From positions 1,728,512-1,792,511 of the forward strand of contig NC_087070.1 of the NCBI RefSeq assembly GCF_963678635.1: a stretch of DNA of 64,000 nucleotides, written 5' to 3'. The position numbers and the translations under genes are program-made. Each line of letters begins with the position of its first letter. Within the stretch, counting starts at the first letter, position 1. This DNA is from Symsagittifera roscoffensis (Eukaryota; Xenacoelomorpha; Acoela; Convolutidae). The notes under the pieces were generated by a model. The model saw only the letters and a program-made list of their open reading frames with translations. It did no database searches and had not been told where the DNA came from. Below are positions 1-11,900 of this stretch, piece by piece.

Positions 1-1860
1 ACATCGTTGACAAAATTACAGAAAATAACGAACAATAGAAAACAACAAACTTCGATCATCTACCACAATCATCGGATATAACCCAAAAATAACTATCAGA
101 AAAACCCCGAAAACAATTAGTTCGAAAACAACGACGACTTAATTGTAAACTACAAGAAAAAATCCTGATACCAGAAATCAAAGAAAAATCACAACAACGC
201 CAATCATCTCGCATCAGAAATCAACCCACAGGAGATAAGACAACTTTTATTCCAAAATATAATTTATAAAAGGACGTGGAATTTCAGAAAGCCTCTGATT
301 AACTAGACATCATTATTAACATTTTCAAAAAAACCTTTAAATTGTTTTTAATTATAACTTTTAATTTCTCTCTCGAAACAACTAGTTCAAACTCAGCCAA
401 TCAAAACGGTTTGACATCATCTCATTTCTCTCTAAACACCACCACTATTATTAGCCGATCTATAACATAAACTAGATCTGAAACTTTAACTCAAAGACCT
501 CCAGATCAAAACTAAGAACTACTCTTCTATTTGACAACTTAATAATATCATACAAAAGTTCCAACCCTCTTCTATCAATCAACACAAAAAACAACAATAT
601 TGTCTCAACTTATCTCCGCACTTCTTCAAAGGAAGGTTTTAATTAAACTAAAGACAAAAGTCAACATGATCATTTTACCTCCCAAAAGCCCTCATCATCC
701 CAAAAATAAAAACAAGACTTAGAAAGTTAACACCTAAAGACCAAGACTTTCTTTCACCAAAAACTCTTCATATCCAACCCACTCAAAAATCAAAAAAAAA
801 TCGACAAAATCCTCATACAAACCTACTTTTCTCCGCAGAAATCATTGAACACCTAAACAGGTACTAAACTTGGTATTTCGTAAATGATACGGAGTTTACT
901 AAATTGAAAAAAAATTTATTCTTTTCATAATTTTCCTCACTTTTCTCATTTCTCTAAACTTAACACTTCTTAAATACATAAGACAAAAATAGCCTTTGCA
1001 TTAGCAACGGTTTTGCTAATTATTTTTGCAGAAGAATACTATAAAGAACTTCAGTAAATAAAGCATGTACGATATAATTCAAAATTGCTAATCCACGCCC
1101 CATTAAAGATTCCCCAAACCACCACATCCCAAGACCCCGACAACACCAACATCTAGCCAAACAAATCAACCCCAATCACCTTCACGTATCTTCTTTGTAG
1201 AGAACACTTACACATTTTAAGAAAGACTAGCATCACTATCCGAACCATTAACAACAGCCCTTCTTCATGCACCCCTAAGTGAACCACACTACGAACCAAC
1301 ATGTAACATTTACTCCTCACATCAAGTAGACCATAACAGAACCAGACACTTAAGCCAAAGCCGAAATTTGACAACTACAATAGACAGACAATTAATTCAC
1401 CCACGACGATATCGAAATTTAACAACAGCAAGAGTTCATTTTAATATACCCTCATCACCATCATCGACCCTTTTTAGATCTTTCTAGTAATACAAAGCAA
1501 AGCAAACTTCCATCACTTCGAACGATTTCCCAAAAACATACTCCAAGTAATTCATCAGATTATTTAGGCTCAACACCCACTTCTGAGCAAATTCGTGAAA
1601 ATCCCTTTAATACCCCTACTTCATCACAAAGAATTCCACATTGGATGACACAAATATTTCCTCAAGGTGAATCCAACTTAGTAAATGACCCAATAGACAT
1701 TTCATCGGATACCGCTTTATCAATACCAGAAACTGTATCAATTCCATCAACACCTTCAGTCTCAGCTCAAACAGGTCAGGTGAATTGTAAAAATTAACTA
1801 CGTTTAAAAATATTAACAAGGAAAACGCAATTCTTGAATTAGTAAATTTTCAAGTCTTTC
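1..1860. other. G-poor, strand-asymmetric intergenic block
   Basis: The plus strand of this block is markedly poor in G: lines I sampled have about two to three times more C than G, with A dominant. The skew fades after about 1.86 kb, where G becomes normal. Apart from the candidate exon at 1423-1797 I see no convincing gene. The skew could be a transcription-linked or mutational bias, or a long Ser/Thr/Pro-rich coding region that has decayed. I see no terminal repeats and no recognisable transposon domain. Confidence 0.5.
1423..1797 (+). CDS. Possible Ser/Thr/Pro-rich exon (uncertain)
   Basis: An open frame of about 124 codons follows an in-frame TAA. Its translation is rich in Ser, Thr, Pro, Gln and Asn, and it has no start codon near its beginning. 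Near the end there are two plausible donors, CAG|GTGAAT at 1779/1780 and ACAG|GTCAGG at 1774/1775. A good acceptor (tctttccag) ends at 1863. Using the second donor, the frame continues from 1864 into a short peptide ending QGGID and a stop; the first donor gives a different tail. I do not recognise the product. The low-G composition lengthens open frames by chance, so this may not be a gene. Confidence 0.2.
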   Translation, partial: QQQEFILIYPHHHHRPFLDLSSNTKQSKLPSLRTISQKHTPSNSSDYLGSTPTSEQIRENPFNTPTSSQRIPHWMTQIFPQGESNLVNDPIDISSDTALSIPETVSIPSTPSVSAQTGQVNCKN

Positions 1861-1863
1861 CAG

Positions 1864-3202
1864 ATTCTGCACACCAAGCACAACTTGAATACCACTTATG
1901 TGTATACCAAGGGGGTATCGATTGAGAGAGCGCTTACACCCCTGTGTGCCTGCATACTCTTCTATAGTCTCTTTTGAATTGACCTCTCTGTCTACAGCCT
2001 TCGAACAAGTGTATCGGGGAATGTTTGACTCATTTTTTGATTTCTCGAATCTCAGCTTCTGTTTTCAATGAATAAAACGGTTTTGAAAAGCTCCTTGTAT
2101 AAGCAGTTACGTCCAATTTCTTTCCATGAAATAATGGCCTTCGGAATAGTCAACTTTTTGATTATTAGTCATTTTGTTATTCTTGTTGACTTTTCTCAAA
2201 AACCCTCTCAAATCTGATATTGTAGGTTAAATGGAAATAACTAGATGCTCCCCTGAAATAGCGGCCACTCACAAAGTTTATCACACAAAAAATTATCGGC
2301 CTCGGAAAATTCAAATATTTGATTTTTTTGAGTTCAAATTTTTGAATATTTTCGAAAACTACTCTACCATATCTGAGATTTTGGTTCTATTCAAAGAACG
2401 GGTTACAGAAAGCTAGTTTGTCTATGCGACTGCGCCTAAGTTTTTCGGACACCGAAAGTTGTGGCCCTCGCAAATATCAAATTAATGATTTATTGACCGT
2501 TTTCTGGACTTTTCTCGCTAGCTTTTCTGTCGAATCTGATATCAAAAATTTAATCAAAACAGGTTGTTGAAAGCTTACCTTTCTATTTGACTATGGCCAG
2601 TTTGCAGCTTGCTTAAGAAAAAAAAATTAAGACCTTAAAACAAGTCCGAGTTTTAAAACTTTAGACTAATTTTTGGAAACTTGTTGACTTTACGTGATAA
2701 CTACCGTGCCAATTCACAGGTTGTGCTCAATCGATAAACGCAACCTGCTTTTTGCACAAAAAATTACGGTTTTTGGAAAAAAATGTTTTTTAATTTTTTT
2801 TCAAATTAACAATCTAATCTGAGATGAATAACTCAATTGGAAAGTTGTTGCAATAATTGTTCTGAAGAAACCGGGACTCCTTAATTTTTTGTAGAAAAAC
2901 GTAATCTTCTTGGGAAAATTGATTATCTCAATTTTTTTTACTCTTCTCTCATATTTTAGTAGAGAAACATCTCTGAGGTCCTCGCCTATTCATCTTGCTG
3001 ATTTATGAGCTTCCTCATAAAATGTCTCGCCTTCGTCGTTTAACTTATCGAAATATTCAATTGAAGAGTATAAACGTTTGCTGTCTACAAAAATAGAGAT
3101 TGATAAAATGGACAAAGTGAGAAATAGCAATAGAAGTTCTAATCGTGGCATCAGATACCCTCGAAAACTACAATAATTATCTAGTCCGATTCAGTTCATT
3201 TG
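1864..3202. other. Intergenic, nothing recognised
   Basis: AT-rich sequence downstream of the Hippo-type kinase gene, which runs on the minus strand. It probably contains that gene's 3' UTR. I see no further coding frame, RNA gene or clear repeat. A minus-strand AATAAA equivalent (tttatt on plus) lies near 2488, too far away to assign with confidence. Confidence 0.4.
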
Positions 3203-5565
3203 TCAAAAGAAACCAACTGAAGCTCGTTTGCTTTTGATAGCATCTACAATCGGCAGCCGCTTTGTCTCGTATCTTCTTTTCAGTGCTTCCAGCTCCTGGT
3301 TCAAACACACATCCACTTCTGCCATTTTTTGTCTCAATTCAGCCAGATTGGAATCTTCTAGGAACTCGAAATTCGTTTCGTCGTCAAAGGGTCTGACCAA
3401 ATGACCCTGATGATCGAAAACCCCGGTTGATATTGAGGGGTACTCGTTGTTTCCTGGACCAGGATGGTAACCCGGAGGTTGATAAGCCACTTGATTTTTT
3501 TGTTGTTTGTTTCTGATATTATTTGTGCTCGTTTCTGAGCTACTGAGATCGACTCCCTGAGCTGCCTTTTGTTCGAAATGCTGCAAAAAGAAGGGAACTT
3601 CTTTTGAGGATGTGTGGGATCCGCGATTACTCCTGGTCTCACTCAACCTTCTCATCGTTCCATCTTCGCCTGAACCTTGACTGCCATCGTCTGCATTGTC
3701 TTCATCGTTGATAACCATCGTTTCAAACGCTTCGTTCAAAGTTTCATTTCCTGCAGTACCATTGCTAACACGTTGATTACTTCCGTTGACGAGAAAAGAC
3801 CCAGACTTTATCGTCTCATTGCAGACCAGTGTTCCGGAAGTTCCAGCGGGGTAGCTTTCCTGGTCGTCACCTTTCGCCATAAAGGTCCCGCCTGAAGTGT
3901 CGTACGAATGAAACGTTTTAGCAGTACTGTAACTATCATCCTCTGCGCCAAAATCCACACTGTCTGACCCATTTTGTAAAGCTGAATTTAGAATTTTATT
4001 CTCTCTATTTCTTTTAATCGCTAGCTGCTGGCGCTTCTCTTGAGCGTCAACAATTGCAGTCGCAATTAGATCTCTTGAGGCTGCATTTTTGATAAAGTTG
4101 TGCTTAAGAAGCTTGTCGGCCGTTGCTCTTTTGTCCGGCTGCTTGACGAGACAATGCGATAAAAAGTCTACAAAGTCGTCGGACCACTTTGATTCGTCGG
4201 TTAACGTGGGGGGATCGTTGGATGATATCATAAATATAGCACGCATGGGGTGTATGTCTGAATAGGGGGGTCTTCCTTCGGCTAACTCTATTATGGTGAT
4301 TCCCAGACTCCAAATGTCAGCCATGCAGTCGTAGCCCTGTGATTGGATGATTTCGGGCGCCATCCAAAACGGAGTGCCAATGAAGGTGTTTCGTTTCACA
4401 CACGAGTCTGACAACTGCCCGGAAACTCCAAAGTCGGCTAGCTTGGCCATACCTGAAACGGCGAACAACATTTCCAATCGCACTCAACAGCAAATGGAGA
4501 CAGCACAAACGAAATCGATGCTATCACTTCGTTCACCATGAAAGTTAACTGCTCAAATATATTTCTCATTCTCTCGTATTTCATATTCGTCTTTCATAGT
4601 TCCAAACCATTTGAAAAATATAGACTACAATTTCAAATGACATAAATGGTATCCCTTTTGCTCGTTTGCCTCAATTGAAAAATTGCATGAAATAACCTAG
4701 AAAAACCTATAAAAAAAGACTCACCGTCTTCACATAGTAAAACATTTCCCCCTTTCACATCTCGGTGCACTTTGCGACTTGCGTGCAGATACCTCATTCC
4801 TCTAAGAGTATCCTTCAGCACAGCCGACAGTTCAGATTCGTCCAGGGGCAGATTCCTGTGTCGGATGAGATCGATGACAGACCCGCCGGAACACAGCTCC
4901 ATCACAATCCAGAGATCGCTGTCTTTGAAGTAACTTCCCGTGTACTTGACTATGAAGTCTGAGTTGCATTGCTGCATGATGTTTATTTCTAACACAATCA
5001 CAAGTCAATCACAAGCTATCTTAAATCAAATAAAAAAAAGTAACATGAAATAACTTCCGTCCAATTTTAAATACTGGGTGAAAAAAATCCAGTTTCGTTT
5101 CACAAAAAGATAAGAATTACTTAAACTTACAATTTTCAAATTTTTTAAAACCTTCAGAATATGGATGACTTTTCACGGTGACATTTTTTCACATTTTTCG
5201 CACAAAATAAACGCTCAGCAACTATGAATTTACACGTGAGCTAGAAATCATAGGGTAATATGTTTCGTTCAGAGAAGATGAATTTACAGTTACAGTTTCA
5301 AACAGAAAAACGGCAACCGAACTAAAATTGCCACTGAATTTATCGAAAAGACACATTCTTGCGACTAACCTTTGACCACTTTCTGCAGGTCATCTTCAAT
5401 TGGGACCTGTTTGATTGCAAACGCCTTTCCAGACTGCTTGTGTATGGCCTTGTGCACATATCCATACGAGCCCTTGCCTAGGATCTGGCCCAGTTCGAAC
5501 ACTTCGTCCAGAGGCTGGCGCAGATTCTCATCTGTCAACTGTTGCTGCCCTTTCTTCATTATCAT
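3203..5565 (-). CDS. hpo (STK3/4): Hippo / MST1-2 (STK3/4) Ste20-family kinase
   Basis: Core Ser/Thr kinase of the Hippo growth-control pathway; the family phosphorylates LATS/Warts with Salvador and MOB in the cytoplasm. Coding exons are 5565-5370, 4988-4725 and 4452-3203. Donors are AAAG|GTTAGT and GACG|GTGAGT, acceptors end in AG, and both introns are phase 1. The product is 569 residues (human MST1 has 487). Visible features: glycine loop GKGSYG (30-35), Lys52 in AIKQ, Glu66 of helix C, HRDVKGGN with Asp142, DFG with Asp160, and activation-loop Thr176 in RNTFIGTPFW. A Ser/Thr/Asn-rich linker follows, with conserved TMVINDED and GTMRR stretches. The last 50 or so residues (LAELRQKMAEVD ... 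KRLPIVDAIKSKR) match a SARAH dimerisation helix. All kinase catalytic residues are intact. HRDVKGGN differs slightly from the usual HRDIKAGN of MST kinases. The start ATG at 5565 gives an N-terminus that aligns with MST proteins. It looks functional. Confidence 0.95.
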
Positions 5566-6087
5566 TGATGTTTCAGTTTCAGTCTGGACTCTCTCTTTCT
5601 CTCCGCCACCAGTGAAACAATCACCTTTCAGGTTTCATATCCTCATCTTAAAAATGCGACAATCTCTGTAGCCGATTACAGTGGCAAATAGCATATAACG
5701 TTGTGGTCACAGTTATATTTGCGAAAAGAATTCATTAGATTCAATTAAAAATATTGAATCACGAAAGAATGATGTATCGCTTTTATTTGTGGAACCTGAT
5801 TTTGCGAGGAAAAAATTCCAGAGTAGGAAAAAACACTGAAAAGAAAACAGAAAAAATAATAAGCACTCCCAAATACTGATCCTTACAACAGAAAAAAGTT
5901 CAGTACAACATAAAAATAAAAAGAACATGTATTATTTTCGCAACTCTAATACTTTGACCTAATGCCAAATAATATCATTCTACATAGAAAATGTTCCTTG
6001 ACCACACGTGAAAGTATTTCTTAAAGAAAACGGTCCCGCTATTTCAAAAAAGCTTTTATAGTATTCGAAATTATAGTATCAATATAG

Positions 6088-6165
6088 TTAAGCAGGACAG
6101 CGACAGGTGAAGTAGCTTGGTCCTCCGCACCTACGCCGAAGGTAGCTGGTTCGAGGGCAGCCATG
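6088..6165 (+). repeat. tRNA-derived SINE head (plus strand)
   Basis: This stretch carries a B-box-like GGTTCGAGGGC near 6147, preceded at tRNA-like spacing by an A-box-like GTAGCTTGGTC. It does not fold into a clean tRNA by eye, so a tRNA-derived SINE or relic is more likely than a functional tRNA. A related AGGTGAAGTAG motif recurs near 10.7 kb. Confidence 0.4.
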
Positions 6166-6925
6166 ATCAGTGCTTTTCCAAGCGGATGAGTAAAAAGTCT
6201 CGGCAAATATACTCAGCTAAAAACATAAGCAAAATATGAATGCAGGTCAGGGCACAACAGCAATTCCCCGCAAAGAGCTGAACAGCTTAGCTTGTATTCA
6301 AGCTTTTTATCTCCACGATAAAAAAAAGCATTTGAAGTAAAATCGTAAATGAACTGAAAAATATGCAGGTTCAATATCCGAGATATTGCTCCAATTTCAA
6401 CACTCTCAGAAGACAAAACCAATTGAATCCGCTGTGAATTGAAACAAAAATTAATTTCTGTGAAAAAAAAAGTTGATATAAATTTTCAAGAATTAGTTTA
6501 CGGGTTCAAAAGATAACTTTTTGGACCACATTGCACCACTGTTACCGCGTCTTCAAGATAAACAAAACAAAAAATGAAACACGCAAAACTTTTAGGGTTT
6601 AGTACTCGTCCTCGAATGCTATTTACAAATTGTATCATATTTAGAGCAACGAGTAATTGCATTGATTAATCTTAGCAGTTTCTGGGTGTATAACAATGAT
6701 ACTTGTGAGCCAATTGAAGAACCAAACTTTCAAGACGAAAAATGTTCTTCAAACTTTTCTTTGAAATTATAATTACTTAATACCTGATTTTGTTGAAAGA
6801 AAAAACCCAAATCCAAAGTTCCCTTCTACTTTCAGTGGTCAGAACGAAGATAGCCAATAGACAGTTGAAGAAAAGTTAACTAGCTACAGGAAATAAAAAA
6901 ACTGATCACGAGTTTCATAAAAAAT

Positions 6926-6981
6926 TAAGATCAACTTAGAGCTCAACTTAAGATCAACTTAGAAAATTAAGATCAACTTAG
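6926..6981. repeat. Short direct repeat, three copies
   Basis: The 14-bp word AAGATCAACTTAGA appears three times within about 55 bp. No function is evident. Confidence 0.7.
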
Positions 6982-7296
6982 AATGCTCAATTTCAAGAAT
7001 ATTTAATGATTGATAATTATTGATAAAACCAAATTTAAGATTAAACTCGATCAATAGTTAACATTAAGACCTCATGTCCACCATAAGCCAAGGTCCATTT
7101 TTGGCTATTTGCAATTTTTCGGCGATTTAACTGAACTTTTAAAAGCCAAAAAGAAAAAAAAATAGATGATTTCTATGCGAGTAGCACAGAATGATCCAAC
7201 TACAAAAACGTACAGAGGCGATCGATGCATTTGAAACAAAGTTAATGAGCTGAGGGAGATAATTTTTTTTAGTTGTTTTGACTTTATCAACACAGA

Positions 7297-7466
7297 GGCG
7301 AAACTTGGCTTCGCAAACACTAGCGAGAACACGACAAAAAAGCAGCTCTATCAAGTGCAGGAAGAAAAAGTACACATAAGTCTCGAATTAACAAAAAATT
7401 CGTCTGTCTGAGATTCGAACCTGCGACCTAGAGATTAAGAGACTCACACTCTAACCACGGAGGCTT
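7297..7466 (-). repeat. tRNA-derived SINE, copy 1
   Basis: Read on the minus strand, a tRNA-like head has an A-box-like GTGGTTAGAGTG and a B-box CAGGTTCGAATC. A body follows whose plus-strand form is cttcgcaaacactagcgag. The same head-plus-body arrangement occurs at 10870-11061, so this is a dispersed family rather than a tRNA gene. Confidence 0.65.
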
Positions 7467-8130
7467 AATAGGCAATAGCCAAGCACTAGTCACAAATAAA
7501 GCAGAGAACAGATGCTATGCAATTTCCAATTCTACAGCGAAATTTCCAAATAAGTGAACACTTTCAAAGAACGCTTTTATTAGCGAGTTAGATATTGCTC
7601 TTAACAATACACTAAGCTGACGCAAGTGTAAAAAAAGGAAATTTTGCTTACATTTCTGTTTTGTGTTTCAGTAAAGGGCGAATAAATTATATATATATCT
7701 TCAAAGAAATAATATATGGCTTAAAAGCTCTTTGAATTTCAACAAAAATTAATGATTGACACGTTTCTGATCAAACTTAAATCAATTTGAGAAATCTGGA
7801 TCAATTGCTTAGTTTTTGTGGCTGCAAAATCTCAAAATCAAAATTCATTTTCGAAACCAGAAGTTTTTCAGGTTTTTTTTCGCGCCATTTCCGCTTTTGT
7901 ATTTGAAGAGCGTGTACGGTCTAGATTTTAGCAAAATAACTATCATTGAGCTCAAAAATAGCGCATATGCCTAAGTGCATTCATAAATGCATTAAAATTC
8001 ATGAATGAACTTATGTAATTATTAGAACAATTACAAAACTTTTTCCTGAAAAAAAAAACAAGAAATATCACCAAAACCTACATAACTGTCTTCAATCCGT
8101 TCATCGACTCTTAACTAGAAAAAAAATTGC

Positions 8131-8221
8131 AGAACAATTAGATTGCGAATTCTATCTCTATCTTAACTTAAAAAAATGCAGAGCAATTAGATTGCGAATC
8201 CAGAACAATTAGATTGCGAAT
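8131..8221. repeat. 20-bp direct repeat, three copies
   Basis: The word agaacaattagattgcgaat occurs at 8131-8150, about 8180-8199 (one mismatch) and 8202-8221. It is a local microduplication with no evident function. Confidence 0.75.
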
Positions 8222-8939
8222 GACGTGGTGTCATTCGTACACTTCGTGTAATTTAGTCTGAAAAACATTTTGAAATATTTTGCAAACTATTGGAACTAGT
8301 TTGAGAGAAGTTTTTGATTCACAAAAGGAGCTGAATATTACCCTTTAAAATATTGGGCTCAAATTTCGCAAAAAATTGCGATTTATTAATTTTGGGAAAA
8401 TGCTGCAAATTTTCACACATCGCTTATTGACTGATACCAATCCAAATTGAGAAAAACTTTAACGCTTCTTATTTCCTTAATTTTATCCGGATTACCTAAA
8501 TCAGCAGAATATCACCATATCACGTGTAGCTGAAATGAATATCAAAACTTATCAGAAATCGAACCGAGGATCCTGCTATAGCTGCATGTAGTTTGATTTC
8601 CTTCACTTTTCAAAAAAATATATAAGAAAATTGTTAAATTAACAATTCAAATTTATCGATTTTAGCTAACACGACTCGCGAACGTTTAACGTTACTGCAC
8701 ACAGTAATTTATGAAAGTAAGTTTCTTTATGAAAAAATAACAACGCTAACATTTAAATATCTATTATTGGTACAATCAAATTTTACATACATAAATCTTC
8801 TTAAAACAACGCTGCAGCCTTTCCGGAAACGCCCACCAACTCCAGAATTTTTGGCAACCAAAAACGAAAACTTCGAATTCTGGACAAAAAATTGTCCTTG
8901 TTTTTCACGCACTGGAAGAACATCAACTCACAAATTGAC

Positions 8940-11900
8940 TCAAAAATGATTTGTACTCTGTTTTTCTATCTGTTTCTGTAGAAGTTTATTCACATTGTCA
9001 ACATGTGTATAGTTGGCCTGCAACTGTTTCTGGTATCTGAGCACAATTTCCTTTTCTTCTAACCAACACACTCTTTCTCGTTCGTACACATTAGCCTGGT
9101 GTTGTCGATCTTGTTCCAATTTTGCCAAATTTTTTTCCAGTTGCACAATTTTATCAGACAGGTTTTGAACCGCGCCATTATTCGTACTACCTCCACTGTA
9201 GTTATTATTATTGTTAACTTCGTGGTTATTACTTTTTCCAGTCACTGCCCTTCGATGCGGGGCTATGGCGCTGCTGTTTTCTCCATTTTGGATGACGTTT
9301 TTAACATGTAAATCACAATTATTGTTGTTTTTGTTCACTCCCTGGGATGTCGCATGTTGTCGCGATGACATAACTTTGTGAGTGGGTAATTGTGACGCGT
9401 GATCGCTCGTGCTTTCTCGTTGTTCTGCGTGACTGTTGCAGTGGTCGCACTGCGCTATATTGCACTTTCTGTGGGGTTGGATTTCCTTCTCCCAATTTTC
9501 ACTAAAAAGTCAGTTGTCACAAGACTAAAAAAAATTATACAACATAGCCAATAGAAAGTTGGAAGAGTCAATGAACGCAAGGCAACAGGAACAAACTGCT
9601 TTAATTTTATTAAAAAACGGCAAATTTCAAAATTCAAAGAAAAATTTATGACCTTTAGTTCTTATTTCCCAAAAATTTTAGAATTGAAACATTTTTTTGA
9701 TAAAATTACAACAAATTTTGAGAAAACTGGATCAATATGTATATTTTTTTATTCCGCTTGGAAACCTGAAAACTAAAATCCTCTTTCAAAACGTTTTTTC
9801 TGACTTTTACACTTTCGCTTTTCAATAGTGGAGCTTGCCTTCAAAACAAAAGAAATTAACAATTTTAAAAGAAATCAAAATTCAAACCGCGAAAAAACAA
9901 TACTTGAGCGTGAATACTTTTTCTTGAAAAAATTTTTGTAAAAAACCACATAGACATATATAAGAGAATTCACTACGTTCATGACTCTTAAAGAAAGCTT
10001 CAATTCTAAACCCCAATTCTATTACTAAATGCTTCACGGAATCTGCAGTTTGAATCGTGAAAAAATTTTTGGTTCTGCCAGCAAATTTATATGCCTCGTC
10101 TGACAATAGTTATACATTCTTGATACAATTTTCTCAAAAATCCGAACTACTAACTACAAAACACGAAATATCGATTAGACTGATTTAATTTACCTCCTCG
10201 TTTGAGGTGTAACATTAATTGTTGACTTGTGGTGCAGCAGTTGTTGAGTTTGTTGCAGCTGTACTTGCAGACTTTGTATGAATCCTCGTGACTGTCTCAA
10301 CTCATCAGTTAGCTTCAACTTCTCACTCTCACTTGCGGTCGCTCCTTCCTAAAAACAGATTCATGTCAAAAATTCTACGCCAAGCTGCACTCCACATACG
10401 GAAGCAAAAAAGAGTGAAAAGGATCATCATTAAAAATCAAAATAAGTGAATAAGCTTTGAAAAAGTAAAAATGTCGCCCATGGGATTCGAGCTTACGACC
10501 TTCAGATGTTGTCTCGATAATTTGTGCCTTAGGCACTTGCTAATTTTCATAGGTTCTAAAATGTAAACAGTTCTAAAATGTGAACAGGTCTTGAAAAATG
10601 CGTCATAAGCCCTTGCCATTATTCATAGATTCTAAATCTAAGAATTTCTAAAATGAAAACAGACCCATACTCTCAAAAATTTGATTCATAAAAGCGCATC
10701 TGACAAACTCAACCCAGGTGAAGTAGTCAGTAGAGATCAGTTCATCTAGCAAAAGAAAAGAAAAGTTCGATTATTTTTCAAAACATAGTATTCAGATAAA
10801 ATTATCAAACGTAGCCAATAGAGTTGGAGAAGTGCCCATGAATTCGATAATAAAAACCTTTTCGGACAATTCAACACAGATCTGAAGCTGCGCTTCGCAA
10901 ACACTTGCGAGAACACGACCAAAAAGCAACTCTATCAAGTGAAAACAGAAAAAGTAAAAATAAGCCTCGAATTAGCAAAAACTCGGCTACGTGTCGGATT
11001 CGAATATGAGACCTAGCAAATTTGAGTCTAACAGACTGACCACTCAGCCACGGATGCTTAAAATTCTCAAAAACTAGCCACCAATAACAAAGCTGCTAAT
11101 AAATTGCCAATACAATGCAACAAAAATAGCACCAAATACAAAAGACACAACTTTTCAAGTAATAATTTGGAATATAGCGAACTGAAGGCATCCACACTGA
11201 AATTGCATGTAACAAATCGGAAAGCGTAAAACCACATTATGTATAAATTATGCATTTCAAAAAATTGCGAGATATATTGAGTAAGAAAATTTCTGAAACT
11301 GAGTTTTAATTATAATTATGTTGTTTGAAACAAATAGCTTTTTTTCGGTTCATTTGATGAATTTAAAATGCACCAACTGTGTTAACTTATTACTATTCAA
11401 ATATAAAAGCACATTCTATCAAAACGCTGTAAAGGTGCCCCAAAAGTTGCACCAATATACGAAGAAAGTTCGTACTAAAACACTTTGCTGCGCAAGTAAA
11501 AAAATTGAAACTTGAACTAATAAGGATATCAAATTGAAGCTCCTTGAATTTTAAGAATCTTCTGTGAGTGACACTTTTTGGGTTAAATTATTGAGGTCAA
11601 ATAATTCAAATTAGAAAAAAACTAGGTCAATAGGTCTTTTTTCATTTCATCGGGAAGTCTATTATATTAAAAACTTCTTTTAAAAATAAGTGATCACATT
11701 TTTGACGCCCTTTGCAGTTTCGTGTTTGGAGAGCTTAATATGTCTTCCATTAAGCAAATTAACTAAATTGAGTTTAAAGCACGTCAAAAATTAAAAGGCG
11801 AAAAAAAAACAAAATTGAGACTGAAAACTATAAGCTTTTTTCCTTAACATTTTCTAAGCTTTATTCCTAAAAAATGACCCTGATCGTATACTTTGAAATT

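Larger units (their letters stand above)
5566..8939. other. Intergenic region between the two minus-strand genes
   Basis: About 3.4 kb of AT-rich DNA upstream of the Hippo-type gene and downstream of the LZTS-like gene. No convincing exon was found. It holds two tRNA-derived SINE-like sequences (about 6.1 and 7.4 kb) and short local repeats, listed separately. The Hippo promoter and any 5' non-coding exon must lie here, but I cannot point to a core element. Confidence 0.5.

Noticed and set aside
6088-6165. Functional tRNA gene
   Set aside because: A-box- and B-box-like words exist but the acceptor and anticodon stems do not pair convincingly. SINE or relic is preferred; the same applies to 7.4, 10.5, 11.0 and 22.9 kb.
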